Both the position numbers and the translations under genes were made by a program. From positions 1 through 64,000 of the forward strand of contig JAOTXZ010000004.1 in assembly GCA_029862085.1 (NCBI GenBank): 64,000 bases of DNA. Reading direction: 5' to 3'. Position 1 is the stretch's first letter. Every line of letters begins with the position of its first letter. A model generated the notes under the pieces. The model saw nothing but the letters and a program-made list of their open reading frames with translations, was not told the origin of the DNA and made no database searches. Origin of the DNA: Candidatus Nitrosopumilus sp. GTDB taxonomy: Archaea > Thermoproteota > Nitrososphaeria > Nitrososphaerales > Nitrosopumilaceae. This document shows positions 9,469 through 18,600 of this stretch, piece by piece.

Positions 9469-10322
9469 TGGCAAAATCAAAAGCAATTGTTCATGGTGCA
9501 GTTTCACTCGTAAATGCCATAGCAAACAAAAAGGGGGCAACTTTGGGTATCGCACTTAAAGTTGAGGCCATAGTGGAAACAAAGCCTGGAAAAGGAATCA
9601 CCATTCAATCAAAGAATAAGACTCTTAGTTCACGATTAATAAATAAAACCGTAGAAAAAATTTTAACAAAAAAAGAGTTGGAACAAAATAAAATTACGAT
9701 AACTTTAGAATCAGAGATTCCAACGGGTTATGGATTAAAAAGTTCTAGCGCAATATCCTCAGCCATTGCCCTAGCATGTGCAAAAATTTTCAAACCAGAA
9801 TTAACAGATCAAAAGATTTTGCTAGCTGGGGTACAGGCCTCAATAGAATCCAAAGTAAGTATTACTGGGGCATATGATGATGCATGTTCTTGTTATTTTG
9901 GAGGTTTTAATGTAACAGATAATGCCAAGAAACAAATAGTTCGATCAGAAAAAATTCCGACCAATTTAATTGCAATAATTTTTGTTCCCAAAAATCGTAA
10001 ACGTGGAAATTTAAAAAAATTAAAAGTACTATCTGCTGTTTTTTACAATGCATGGAAATTAGCTAAAAATGCCAATTATTGGCAAGCGATGATAATTAAT
10101 GGTTTAGCAACATCGACAATTTTAAATTCAGATCCAAAAATTATAACAAATCTTCTTGAAAAAGGTGCAGTGGCAGCATCAATCTCTGGAAATGGACCGG
10201 CAATAGCTGCCATTGCAAAAAAAGAAGATGAACAAAATGTAAAAAAAGTTTTTTCTTCTCTTGATGGAAACATAATTGTTTCAAAAATAAATAACAAAAA
10301 AGCTGAAGTATATGAGTTGTAA
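9468..10322 (+). CDS. aroK: Archaeal shikimate kinase (GHMP kinase type)
   Basis: 284 residues. This is the GHMP-superfamily enzyme that replaces bacterial AroK/L in archaea. The ATP-binding motif IPTGYGLKSSSAISSA lies near residues 83-98, and a C-terminal GHMP motif ISGNGPAIAA follows. It phosphorylates shikimate at the 3-hydroxyl. It overlaps aroE by one base and aroA by eleven, so the three genes are coupled. Confidence 0.93.
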   Translation: MAKSKAIVHGAVSLVNAIANKKGATLGIALKVEAIVETKPGKGITIQSKNKTLSSRLINKTVEKILTKKELEQNKITITLESEIPTGYGLKSSSAISSAIALACAKIFKPELTDQKILLAGVQASIESKVSITGAYDDACSCYFGGFNVTDNAKKQIVRSEKIPTNLIAIIFVPKNRKRGNLKKLKVLSAVFYNAWKLAKNANYWQAMIINGLATSTILNSDPKIITNLLEKGAVAASISGNGPAIAAIAKKEDEQNVKKVFSSLDGNIIVSKINNKKAEVYEL

Positions 10323-11586
10323 GGTAGAAAAATCAAAACTATCAGGAAATCTAGTTTGTCCACCTAACAAGAGTTATACTCACCGAGCTATTTTTCTAGC
10401 TTCACTTGCAGGAAACAATAGCAAGGTGGATAACGTATTGTTCTCAGATGATACTCGTGCAACTATTAATGCGTGTAAAAACTTTGGAGCCAAAATTGAG
10501 GAAGAAAATTCTTCAATAATAGTAACTCAATCTATAGGAAACGGTAAATTTGTGCCTGAAATTAACGCAGAAAACTCTGGAACTACGATAAGAATAGCAT
10601 CAGGAATCGCCAGTTTATTTTCAGAGAAAACTACCTTAACTGGAGATTCCAGTCTACAAAAAAGACCAATGAAACCTTTGCTAGATGCTCTTGAAAGCAT
10701 GGGTGCAAAATGTTCCTCAACTGAGGGAAAACCTCCCATTACAATTACTGGAAAAATTAAGGGAGGAAATGTTTCAATTCCTGGAAGTTTCTCCAGTCAA
10801 TTTATTTCAGCCTTGTTGATTACTGCCCCATTAACCGAAAATGGAATTCAGTTGGTAATTGAAGGAAATTTAGTATCAAAACCATACCTTGATGCCACCA
10901 TTTCTACGATGAGGCATTTTGGAGTTTCGGTTCAAACATTAATTCCCTATAAACGATACAACATTGAACCTCAAATTTACAAACCATCTGTTTTTACAGT
11001 TCCAATTGATTTTTCTAGTCTAGCTTTACTTTTGTCAGCTGCAGTATTATGCGGAGAAAATTTAGTAGTCATTGGAAGTATTGGGAATTTACCACATGGC
11101 GACGAAGTATTTATTGATATTTTAGAACAGATGGGAGTCAAGGTTACAATTGAGGATGATAAATTATCCATACTATCTCCAGAGAAATTAAACGGTGGAA
11201 AATTTGATCTAAGTAATTCTCCAGATTTACTTCCTCCATTAGCAATATTATCTTTGAAGACATCAAGTCCTATTGAAATCGTCAATGTAAAACATGCCAG
11301 ACTAAAGGAGACAGATAGAATTGCAATAATAGCAAGAGAGATTTCCAAATTAGGAGTTACAGTAGAAGAAAAAGAAGACGGACTGATTTTGAATTTTTCC
11401 AGTAATCTAAAAGGTGGATGTTTGAATTCAGAAAATGATCATCGATTATTTATGGCATTTTGCATTGCAGGGATGTATGTAGGAGATTGTACAGTTTCAG
11501 ATCCTGAATCCGTTAAAGTGTCCTATCCAAATTTTGTAGAAGAAATGAACAAAATTGGAGCTAAAATTTCTAATCCTGAATTATGA
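10312..11586 (+). CDS. aroA: 3-phosphoshikimate 1-carboxyvinyltransferase (EPSP synthase)
   Basis: 424 residues, full length. Signature blocks are PPNKSYTHRA (N-terminal PEP/S3P site), ENSGTTIRIASG, and LKETDRIAI near residue 330. It makes EPSP from shikimate 3-phosphate and PEP. ATG start at 10312 inside aroK. Its 3' end faces a minus-strand structured RNA candidate beginning 31 bases downstream, so the U-rich 3' end of that RNA could reach antisense to the aroA transcript end. Confidence 0.95.
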   Translation: MSCKVEKSKLSGNLVCPPNKSYTHRAIFLASLAGNNSKVDNVLFSDDTRATINACKNFGAKIEEENSSIIVTQSIGNGKFVPEINAENSGTTIRIASGIASLFSEKTTLTGDSSLQKRPMKPLLDALESMGAKCSSTEGKPPITITGKIKGGNVSIPGSFSSQFISALLITAPLTENGIQLVIEGNLVSKPYLDATISTMRHFGVSVQTLIPYKRYNIEPQIYKPSVFTVPIDFSSLALLLSAAVLCGENLVVIGSIGNLPHGDEVFIDILEQMGVKVTIEDDKLSILSPEKLNGGKFDLSNSPDLLPPLAILSLKTSSPIEIVNVKHARLKETDRIAIIAREISKLGVTVEEKEDGLILNFSSNLKGGCLNSENDHRLFMAFCIAGMYVGDCTVSDPESVKVSYPNFVEEMNKIGAKISNPEL

Positions 11587-11616
11587 TTTTAAAAAATTGT
11601 TAAAATAAAGCAAAAG

Positions 11617-11700
11617 GCGCGACCCTGTATAGAGTGAAAAGCTTTCTCCTCACCCAGAACGCCATTGCGTTAACAACATGTATTTTTCGCAGGGCCGCGC
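11617..11700 (-). ncRNA. Structured RNA candidate, three-way junction, between aroA and aroC
   Basis: A GC-rich island in an AT-rich 327-base gap. Read on the minus strand, GCGCGGCCCUG (11700-11690) pairs with CAGGGUCGCGC (11627-11617) over 11 bp including one G-U. Inside are two hairpins: AACGC-AAUG-GCGUU, and GUGAGGA-GAAAGC-UUUUCAC with two G-U pairs. On the plus strand these wobbles become A-C mismatches, so the minus strand is the likelier RNA. A TATA-like GATAAAAC at 11723-11731 sits about 27 bases upstream. A U-rich run follows the outer stem. No tRNA arms or C/D boxes are visible. Family not recognised. Confidence 0.6.
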
Positions 11701-11851
11701 AAATTATTCATTAAAATTTGCACGTTTTATCATATTTAATATAGGATATCATTATATTTAAAATTTATTTGAAATTATTTGATAAAACATTAACAAATAT
11801 TATAATTTTAACAATTACAAGACAAATAATTTCCAGAACCGAGAAAAATTA

Positions 11852-11873
11852 ATCCAAATTTTTGGATTTTTTT
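11852..11873 (+). terminator. Hairpin plus T-run before aroC
   Basis: ATCCAAA at 11852-11858 and TTTGGAT at 11861-11867 form a 7-bp stem with a two-base loop, followed by a T-run to 11873. It resembles an intrinsic terminator or a stop for read-through from aroA. It lies just upstream of the aroC promoter. In such AT-rich DNA it could be chance. Confidence 0.3.
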
Positions 11874-11913
11874 AAATGAGGAATTATAAACATCGCCAAA
11901 CCTTCATAGATTA

Positions 11914-13008
11914 TTGCCAGAAAATTCTATTGGTCACCGCTTAGTATTAACCAGTTTTGGGGAGAGTCATGGAGAAACGATTGGCGCTGTTGTTGATGGA
12001 TGTCCAGCGGGACTAGAAGTCAATGAAAAAGATATTCAGAAGATGCTAGACTATAGAAAACCTGGAACATCCCTAATTACTACTCAAAGAAAAGAAGGTG
12101 ACAAGGTAGAAATTATTTCGGGAGTGTTTAGAGGATTTACCACAGGAGCTCCAATTACGATGATAATCTGGAATAGTGACAAAAAATCTCGAGATTATGA
12201 AAATTTGAAAACAAAGCTTCGTCCTGGTCATTCGGATTATCCAGCCATGGTAAAATATAATCACTTTAATGATTATAGAGGAGGGGGCAGATTTTCTGGG
12301 AGATTAACTGCAACCCATGTTATGGGCGGAGCAATTGCACGGAAATTACTCAAAGTCACATTAGGGATTGAAACTAATTCTTATACAAAACAAATTGGTA
12401 AAATTGAAATGAAAAAAGAATTTGATAAAATAATGACAAAATCAATTTACAAAAATGATGTTCGATGTCCTGATGATAACACGGCAAAAAATATGAGGGC
12501 CTCTATTTTGAGTGCAAGAAAGAAAGGGGATTCCCTTGGGGGCATAATTGAATCAATAACTACCAATGTCCCTATAGGTTTAGGTGAACCAATTTTTAGT
12601 TCATTAGAATCGGATTTGAGTAAAGCTATTTTTTCAATACCTTCAGTAAAAGGAATAGAATTTGGTTCAGGATTCGAAGGTTCAAAATTATTTGGTTCTG
12701 AAAATAACGATTTGTATACCATCAAGAGAGGAAAAATAATTACCAAGACAAATAATTCTGGTGGAATTCTTGGAGGAATTTCAAATGGAATGCCAATAAC
12801 AATAAGAATTGCGTTTAAACCTGCTTCATCAATTTCTCAAAAACAGAGTACTGTAGATATTAAAACTAAAAAGATTACGAACCTACAAGTTCAAGGAAGA
12901 CATGATCCATGTGTTGTTCCAAGGGCGCCACCGGTGGTCGATTCTCTTGTAGCGTTAACATTAGCGGATCACGCTCTCTTAGCAGGGCAAATTAAACCCG
13001 TACTGTGA
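11914..13008 (+). CDS. aroC: Chorismate synthase
   Basis: 364 residues. Signature stretches are FGESHGETIGAVVDGCPAG at the N-terminus, YRGGGRFSGRLTA, and the C-terminal GRHDPCVVPRAPPVV. It is an FMN-dependent lyase that converts EPSP to chorismate. The start is TTG at 11914, with a TATA-like TTATAAAC at 11884-11891 about 26 bases upstream. It therefore begins a new leaderless transcript after the ncRNA-containing gap. The fusion gene follows after four bases. Confidence 0.95.
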   Translation: MPENSIGHRLVLTSFGESHGETIGAVVDGCPAGLEVNEKDIQKMLDYRKPGTSLITTQRKEGDKVEIISGVFRGFTTGAPITMIIWNSDKKSRDYENLKTKLRPGHSDYPAMVKYNHFNDYRGGGRFSGRLTATHVMGGAIARKLLKVTLGIETNSYTKQIGKIEMKKEFDKIMTKSIYKNDVRCPDDNTAKNMRASILSARKKGDSLGGIIESITTNVPIGLGEPIFSSLESDLSKAIFSIPSVKGIEFGSGFEGSKLFGSENNDLYTIKRGKIITKTNNSGGILGGISNGMPITIRIAFKPASSISQKQSTVDIKTKKITNLQVQGRHDPCVVPRAPPVVDSLVALTLADHALLAGQIKPVL

Positions 13009-13012
13009 AAAA

Positions 13013-14383
13013 ATGTCTGATATTAACGAACTTCGTAGTAAAATGGACGAGATCACCATTGAAATGATTAAGATGTTAAAGACGAGAACTGACATCTCCA
13101 GAGAAATTGGGGAAATTAAAAAAAATACTGGAAAGGTAATCACTGATGAAACCAGGGAAGATAACCTACGAATTAAAATTATTTCCTTGTGTAAAGAATT
13201 GAATTTTGAGGAACCTATAGCCACCAAATTTTTGAATTTTCTTCTAAATGAATCTGTAAAAGTACAATCCAATAATAAAGAAACACACCTTTCCATATTC
13301 CTGAAGGCAAAATCTCTGGAATTAGAGGGGAGAAAAATAATTCACATGGAGGTAGGGGAACCGGATTTTTTACCACCACAGATTGTTAAGGATGCACTTG
13401 CTGAAGTGTATGATAAGGGATTTTTGAAATACGGTCAAGCAAAAGGAATGCCTCAATTAAGAGAATCTCTAGCACAGCATGTTTCTAAAAATTTTGAAGT
13501 AGATATTAAACAAGAAAACATCATGGTAACTCCTGGTGCAAGATTTGGGATTTTTACGGCAATCAATACTCTGCTTAATCCTGGAGATGAATTGATTGTT
13601 ATTGAACCAGCTTGGCCTGCATACAAAGATTGTGCATTACATTCAGGAGTAAAGGTAAGAACCATTACCACCACATTAGAAGAAAATTGGGAACCATCTA
13701 TTCCCCAAATAGAAAAAACAATCAATTCAAATACAAAAATGATTTCCCTAAATTATCCAAACAATCCCACTGGAAAAATTCTACCTACAAAATTGCAAGA
13801 TCAAATTGTTAATCTGGCAATAAAAAATAACCTATACATTTTAAGTGATGAAATTTATTCGCAATATGCATACGCAAATTGGAAAAGTATCCTTTCCTAT
13901 AATTATGAAAAAAGCATAGTAACTCAATCGTTTTCAAAATCTCATGCAATGACAGGATTTAGAATTGGATACATTATTGCTCAGAAGAATATTATCAATG
14001 AGTTATCAAAATTCGAGGCGTTATGTCTTACCAATGTTTCAGAACCAATCCAATACGTTGCAATGAAAGCATTAGAGGCAGATACCTCAGATAATACTAA
14101 TACAGTACAGCGAAGATTAGAGTTATTGGCAAAAAAAGCAAACGAAATGAATCTTGAATTTATCGTTCCAGATGGTGCAATGTACATCTTTGCTCGGGTT
14201 AATAAAGAAGGATTTGATGGGATTCAATTTGCAAATAATCTCTTAGATAAGGGATTGGCAGTTGCACCAGGGGAAGGATTCGGGAATTACAAAAATTTTA
14301 TCAGATTATCTGCCTGTCAGGATGAGGAAATACTAACAGAAGGAATGAATATACTTGATGAATATGTGAGAGACATACAATGA
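13013..14383 (+). CDS. Chorismate mutase (AroQ) fused to class I/II aminotransferase
   Basis: 456 residues in two domains. Residues 1-85 are a helical AroQ-type chorismate mutase (IxELRxKMDEI start, conserved RTDISREIGEIK). From about residue 95 there is a PLP fold-type I aminotransferase: EVGEPDF, NYPNNPTG near residue 248, and the PLP lysine in SFSKSHAMTGFRIGY near residue 310. The inferred role is conversion of chorismate to prephenate and a transamination at prephenate/arogenate or aryl-pyruvate level. It lies between aroC and tyrA, and the tyrA start overlaps its stop by four bases. Whether the aminotransferase prefers aspartate or aromatic keto acids cannot be read from sequence. Confidence 0.88.
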   Translation: MSDINELRSKMDEITIEMIKMLKTRTDISREIGEIKKNTGKVITDETREDNLRIKIISLCKELNFEEPIATKFLNFLLNESVKVQSNNKETHLSIFLKAKSLELEGRKIIHMEVGEPDFLPPQIVKDALAEVYDKGFLKYGQAKGMPQLRESLAQHVSKNFEVDIKQENIMVTPGARFGIFTAINTLLNPGDELIVIEPAWPAYKDCALHSGVKVRTITTTLEENWEPSIPQIEKTINSNTKMISLNYPNNPTGKILPTKLQDQIVNLAIKNNLYILSDEIYSQYAYANWKSILSYNYEKSIVTQSFSKSHAMTGFRIGYIIAQKNIINELSKFEALCLTNVSEPIQYVAMKALEADTSDNTNTVQRRLELLAKKANEMNLEFIVPDGAMYIFARVNKEGFDGIQFANNLLDKGLAVAPGEGFGNYKNFIRLSACQDEEILTEGMNILDEYVRDIQ

Positions 14384-15237
14384 AAAAAGCAATTACAATT
14401 ATTGGTGCCGGGGGACAAATGGGTCAATGGTTTTCAAAATATTTTGCAGATAAAGATTTTCAAGTAACTGGATTTGATGAAGAAAATAAAATTAAGGGAA
14501 AAGACATCATACAGGCAAATTCATTGGTGGGGGCAATTCTAAAAGCAGATTATGTAATTTTATGCATTCCCACAAGAAAAACTCCGGAAATCATTAGATT
14601 AATTGCCAAAGAAATGAAAAGAGGGACATATCTAATTGACATTTCCTCTGAAAAGGCAAAAACGGTACCATCGTTAACCAAGATGCCAGCAAAAATTAAT
14701 CCCATTTGCATTCACCCTATGTTTGGGCCAGGTGTAAAAAATATCAAAGGACAAAACATAATATCAGTTCCAGTAAAAGATGCCAAAAAAGAGCTAACAG
14801 TTGCAAAATCACTTTTTGAAGGAGCAAATTTTGTTACTATCGATGCAGCAGAACATGATAAAAAAATAGCCGTAATACTAGGACTTACTCATCTCCTAAA
14901 TCTAGTGTTTGCAAATATTATTTCAAAAGATGAAAAAATTGCCCTTACAGAAAAAATGTCAGGAACCACATTTAGAATTCAAAAAACTCTTGCAGAAAGC
15001 ATAATGACAGAATCTCCAGAATTAATTGAAACCATTATTGCAAATCCAGAAATTCGAAGGGTAGCAGAAGATCTTTGGAAGGATGTAGGAAGACTTCTTA
15101 CTGCTGTTCAAGAATCAAAAACTGAAGAAGTCATTAGTTACATCAAGTCATGCCAAGAAAGGTTGTCCACTAAAACTGATCTTGATACATCCTACAAAAA
15201 ATTAACCAAAATGGCAAATGCAATTGAGAAGAAATAG
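14380..15237 (+). CDS. tyrA: Prephenate dehydrogenase
   Basis: 285 residues. An N-terminal Rossmann fold has IIGAGGQMGQWFSKYF. CIHPMFGPG and LGLTHLLN carry the histidines expected in TyrA active sites. It oxidatively decarboxylates prephenate (or arogenate) towards tyrosine. No mutase domain is fused here; it lies in the preceding gene. Overlap ATGA with the upstream gene. Last clear member of the aromatic operon. Confidence 0.88.
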   Translation: MKKAITIIGAGGQMGQWFSKYFADKDFQVTGFDEENKIKGKDIIQANSLVGAILKADYVILCIPTRKTPEIIRLIAKEMKRGTYLIDISSEKAKTVPSLTKMPAKINPICIHPMFGPGVKNIKGQNIISVPVKDAKKELTVAKSLFEGANFVTIDAAEHDKKIAVILGLTHLLNLVFANIISKDEKIALTEKMSGTTFRIQKTLAESIMTESPELIETIIANPEIRRVAEDLWKDVGRLLTAVQESKTEEVISYIKSCQERLSTKTDLDTSYKKLTKMANAIEKK

Positions 15238-15242
15238 CAAAA

Positions 15243-15647
15243 ATGCGCTCTACAAAGATAGTTACTTCATTCCTAAAAGATGACGATAAATTTCTTCTTC
15301 TAAAAAGAAGTAGTACAGTAAAAACCATGAAGGGTTTATGGGCAGGTGTAAGTGGAATAATCGAAAATGATGAGTCACCTCTAAGAAGAGCAAAAATAGA
15401 AATTTTTGAGGAATTGGGAATAATTGAGAATAAAATCAAATTTTTAAAAGCAGCTTCTGAAATGAAAGTACACTCACCTCAATATGAAAACCATGAATGG
15501 GAAATTTTTCCATTTCTATTTGAAGTAAATAATCCAATGATTAAACTAAATTGGGAAAACTCTGAATACAAATGGATTTCGATCGATGAATTAAAAAATT
15601 ATGAAACGGTTCCAAGTATTGACAAAGTTTTATTCAGTTTGCTGTAG
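15243..15647 (+). CDS. Nudix hydrolase
   Basis: 134 residues. The Nudix box is GIIENDESPLRRAKIEIFEE, matching Gx5Ex7REUxEE except that the usual Arg of RE is Ile. The two closing Glu residues are kept. Family members hydrolyse a nucleoside diphosphate linked to another moiety; the substrate is unknown. It sits five bases after tyrA, so it is probably cotranscribed. Its last 18 bases overlap the 3' end of thiC on the other strand. Confidence 0.85.
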   Translation: MRSTKIVTSFLKDDDKFLLLKRSSTVKTMKGLWAGVSGIIENDESPLRRAKIEIFEELGIIENKIKFLKAASEMKVHSPQYENHEWEIFPFLFEVNNPMIKLNWENSEYKWISIDELKNYETVPSIDKVLFSLL

Positions 15648-16952
15648 GTTTTCTTTTTCATATTTTCTCTGCTGAGGGAGCATAATGTATACACAAGCTC
15701 CTCCACACATCGTACACGGAACACTGTTTCCAGGATGCTGTCCTGTCCTGCTGTGAATTTTTGCTGCTTCCTCCGGATCAATTGATAAGGCTAATTGTTT
15801 TTCCCAATCAAGGGTACGTCTTGCCTCACTCATTGCCATATCCCACTTGATGGCTTTTTCACGAATTTTCACCAGATCTGCGGCATGAGCTGCAATCCTA
15901 TAGGCAATTAAACCTGCTTTGACTTCCTCAGTATTTGGTAAACCTAAATGTTCAGAAGGGGTAAGATAACAAAGTAAATCTACTCCCTCGCTAGCCGATA
16001 CGGCAGCACCTATAGCACTTGCGATGTGATCATGACCTGAGGCCACATCAGTAACTAATGGACCCAGAACATAGTACGGAACATCGCCAATAAGGGATTT
16101 TGCTAGTCTCACATTTGCGGCCACTTCGTTTAATGGTACATGTCCTGGACCTTCTATCATAACCTGAACATCTTTTTCATGAGCTCTTTTTGTCAAATCA
16201 ACCATGTTTATCATTTCTTGAACTTGTAATTCGTCATGAGAATCAAGAATTGAACCAGGTCTTAATGCGTCCCCTAGACTAAAGGTCACATCATATTTTC
16301 GTGCCAGTTCCAGTAAATAATCATAATGAGTAATGTATGGATTTTCTTTATCGTGTTTGAGCATCCAAGCAGCAGTTAACGTACCACCTTTACTTACAAC
16401 CCCACCATATCTTTGAACTTTTAAAATTTTTTTTGCAATTTCCTTTGTAATTCCACAGTGAATTGTGGTATAATCAACACCATCTTTGGCATTATTTTCA
16501 AACGCTTTTAGAAAGTCATCTTCAATTAAGTTCAAAGGATTTTTGTGAACCTCAACACCATAATTATAAGCCTCATAAATGGGAACAGTACCAAAAGTGA
16601 TTGGGGCTTCCTCTAACAAGGTTTGTCTAATTTTTTTTACGTCTCCTCCATCGCTTAGATCCATAATAGTGTCAGCATGATACTTTACTGCAATTTTTGC
16701 TTTTTCAATTTCTTCCTCAAGATTAACATTGAGTGTAGATGTTCCAATGTTCACATTAACTTTTGTTTTTAATCCTTTTCCAATTCCAACGTTGTGAATT
16801 TTTTGTCTCCTTTTATTGTTGCTTGGAATTATTATTGCACCTCTAGCTATTTTTGGCAATAACCATTCAGGAGTGACTTGTTCATCCTTTGAAACAATTT
16901 TCATTTCATCGGTGACAACTCCTCTTCGTGCTGCACTCATTTGAGTACTCAT
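15630..16952 (-). CDS. thiC: Phosphomethylpyrimidine synthase (ThiC)
   Basis: 440 residues. The C-terminal Fe-S motif is CTMCGGAC (CxxCxxxC, near residue 420). Core blocks are MIEGPGHVPLNEV and YVLGPLVTDVASGHDHI. This radical SAM enzyme turns aminoimidazole ribotide into HMP phosphate for thiamine. I chose ATG 16952: a TATA-like GTTTAAAT about 27 bases upstream fits a leaderless start, although Met5 at 16940 is an alternative. With that start there is no 5' leader, so no TPP riboswitch of known type precedes it. Confidence 0.95.
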   Translation of the reverse strand: MSTQMSAARRGVVTDEMKIVSKDEQVTPEWLLPKIARGAIIIPSNNKRRQKIHNVGIGKGLKTKVNVNIGTSTLNVNLEEEIEKAKIAVKYHADTIMDLSDGGDVKKIRQTLLEEAPITFGTVPIYEAYNYGVEVHKNPLNLIEDDFLKAFENNAKDGVDYTTIHCGITKEIAKKILKVQRYGGVVSKGGTLTAAWMLKHDKENPYITHYDYLLELARKYDVTFSLGDALRPGSILDSHDELQVQEMINMVDLTKRAHEKDVQVMIEGPGHVPLNEVAANVRLAKSLIGDVPYYVLGPLVTDVASGHDHIASAIGAAVSASEGVDLLCYLTPSEHLGLPNTEEVKAGLIAYRIAAHAADLVKIREKAIKWDMAMSEARRTLDWEKQLALSIDPEEAAKIHSRTGQHPGNSVPCTMCGGACVYIMLPQQRKYEKENLQQTE

Positions 16953-17082
16953 GAATATTCTACGATGTGACCTGATTTAAACATCTTGAGAATTTGATAA
17001 AAAACGGATCGCTAAGAAAAATGACTGAATTTTTAATATTAAAACGATCGATCTTATATGTTAGAAAAACCATAAGGAACCA

Positions 17083-17178
17083 GTGAGAACCGTTAGAGAG
17101 TGCAAACATTGTGGGAGAGAATTTCAAAGCTTAAGGGATGACTATTGTTCAAATGATTGTCTCCAACAAATTTCATAA
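17083..17178 (+). CDS. 31-aa zinc-ribbon-like microprotein
   Basis: GTG start at 17083, stop 17176-17178. The peptide has CKHC at residues 7-10 and CSNDC at residues 22-26, a compact four-Cys site like a single treble-clef or zinc knuckle. A TATA-like CTTATATG at 17053-17060 lies about 26 bases upstream, giving a leaderless transcript in a gap that otherwise has no gene. The layout resembles the small gene at 54946-55050. Function unknown. Confidence 0.6.
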   Translation: MRTVRECKHCGREFQSLRDDYCSNDCLQQIS

Positions 17179-17243
17179 TTTTAGAAAAAATAGATCTGTT
17201 TCTTTAAAGATAAACAAATTAGTCTAAGTTTTAGAAAAAAGTC

Positions 17244-18539
17244 ATGAATTTACTCTCGATTGGTGGGTCTGACCCTTCGTCAGGTGCCGGAATTCAAAGC
17301 GATGTTAAAACATTTGCCACATTAAACGTATATGGATTAACCATAATTACGGCAATAACAAGTCAAAATACTTCAAAGTTTGGAATGATACAACCAGTGT
17401 CAAAAAAACTTTTGAAAGCACAGTTAGACTCCATATTTTCAGATTTTAAAATAGATGGAATTAAAATCGGGATGGTGTACAATGCAGAAAATATTAAACT
17501 AATTTACGATAAAATAAAGAGCCTTTCCGTTCCAATAATCGTGGACCCTGTAATAATTTCATCCACAGGTGGAAAATTAATTCAAAAATCTGCAATCAAA
17601 GATTTTAAAAAATATTTAATTCCTATCGCCACGGTGATTACTCCCAACAAATTTGAGGCTGAATTTATCTCCAAGATTAAGATTCATTCAAAAAAATCAC
17701 TTCAAAAAGTAGTAAAAGAATTTCAGGGAATGGGAACCAAAAGTATCATAATAACAGGATTAGAATTAAAAAAAAATATTATGACGGATTTTGTGGTGAC
17801 TGAAAATCAATATTTTATGGAAAATAAAAAAATAAACATGTCAAATCACGGAAGTGGTTGTAATTATTCTGCATCGATGTTATTTGCTTTGGCTCAAGAT
17901 AAATCAATTTTAGAATCAGCAAAGTTCGCAAAGAGGTTTACCTTTGATTCGATCAAAAATGCACAAAAAATTGGAGGAGGATTACACATTACACAAAAAC
18001 AATCAGATAAATTACATTCAGAATTATCAAACGCAATAAACAATTTCATTGAGATTAAAAATATTTTTCTTAGAATACCTGAATGTCAATCAAATTTTGT
18101 ATTTTCAAAAAAGTCACCCAAATCCATCACAGATATCCTTGGAATTTCTGGCAGAATTGTAAAAACAGGGGAAAAAGTAACCAAAGTGGGAAATTTGGAA
18201 TATGGCGGATCCAAACATGTTGCAACAGCGATCCTTACAATGAATAAAAAATTTCCCCACATACGTTCGGCTATTAATCTCAAATTTCAAAAAGAAACAA
18301 TTGCCAAATTAGAAAAAAATCGATTTATTGTAAAAAATTATGATAGGGTAAAAGAACCCATTACGAGTAAAAGCAAGGAAGGATCATCGATAAAATGGGG
18401 AATAACCGAATCTTTGAGAGATTCCAAAGAACCACCAGATGCAATTTTTCATAAAGGAGATTTTGGAAAAGAACCAATGATCATAATTTTTGGAACAAAT
18501 CCTAAATCAGTTATCGAAAAAATTTCCAAAATATTTTAA
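17244..18539 (+). CDS. thiD: Bifunctional HMP/HMP-phosphate kinase and ThiN-type thiamine phosphate synthase
   Basis: 431 residues. The N-terminal ~250 residues are ThiD (IGGSDPSSGAGIQSD, ribokinase fold, with NHGSGCNYSASM in the C-terminal anion hole). The C-terminal ~170 residues match ThiN (VAEYGGSKHVA-like NLEYGGSKHVATAIL), the archaeal replacement for ThiE. The protein therefore covers HMP phosphorylation and coupling to the thiazole unit. It is divergent from thiC about 290 bases away, with the 31-aa gene between. ATG at 17244. Confidence 0.9.
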   Translation: MNLLSIGGSDPSSGAGIQSDVKTFATLNVYGLTIITAITSQNTSKFGMIQPVSKKLLKAQLDSIFSDFKIDGIKIGMVYNAENIKLIYDKIKSLSVPIIVDPVIISSTGGKLIQKSAIKDFKKYLIPIATVITPNKFEAEFISKIKIHSKKSLQKVVKEFQGMGTKSIIITGLELKKNIMTDFVVTENQYFMENKKINMSNHGSGCNYSASMLFALAQDKSILESAKFAKRFTFDSIKNAQKIGGGLHITQKQSDKLHSELSNAINNFIEIKNIFLRIPECQSNFVFSKKSPKSITDILGISGRIVKTGEKVTKVGNLEYGGSKHVATAILTMNKKFPHIRSAINLKFQKETIAKLEKNRFIVKNYDRVKEPITSKSKEGSSIKWGITESLRDSKEPPDAIFHKGDFGKEPMIIIFGTNPKSVIEKISKIF

Positions 18540-18600
18540 AGATTATAGTTTATTTCAAACACACACTTGAACATAAATAGAGAAAATTGAGAGGTTTCTT

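Noticed and set aside
11617-11700. The aroA-aroC island as a tRNA gene
   Set aside because: No T-loop TTC, no CCA-proximal 7-bp acceptor of tRNA type and no anticodon arm.
16953-17082. TPP riboswitch upstream of thiC or thiDN
   Set aside because: No conserved TPP-riboswitch segments seen, and thiC appears leaderless.
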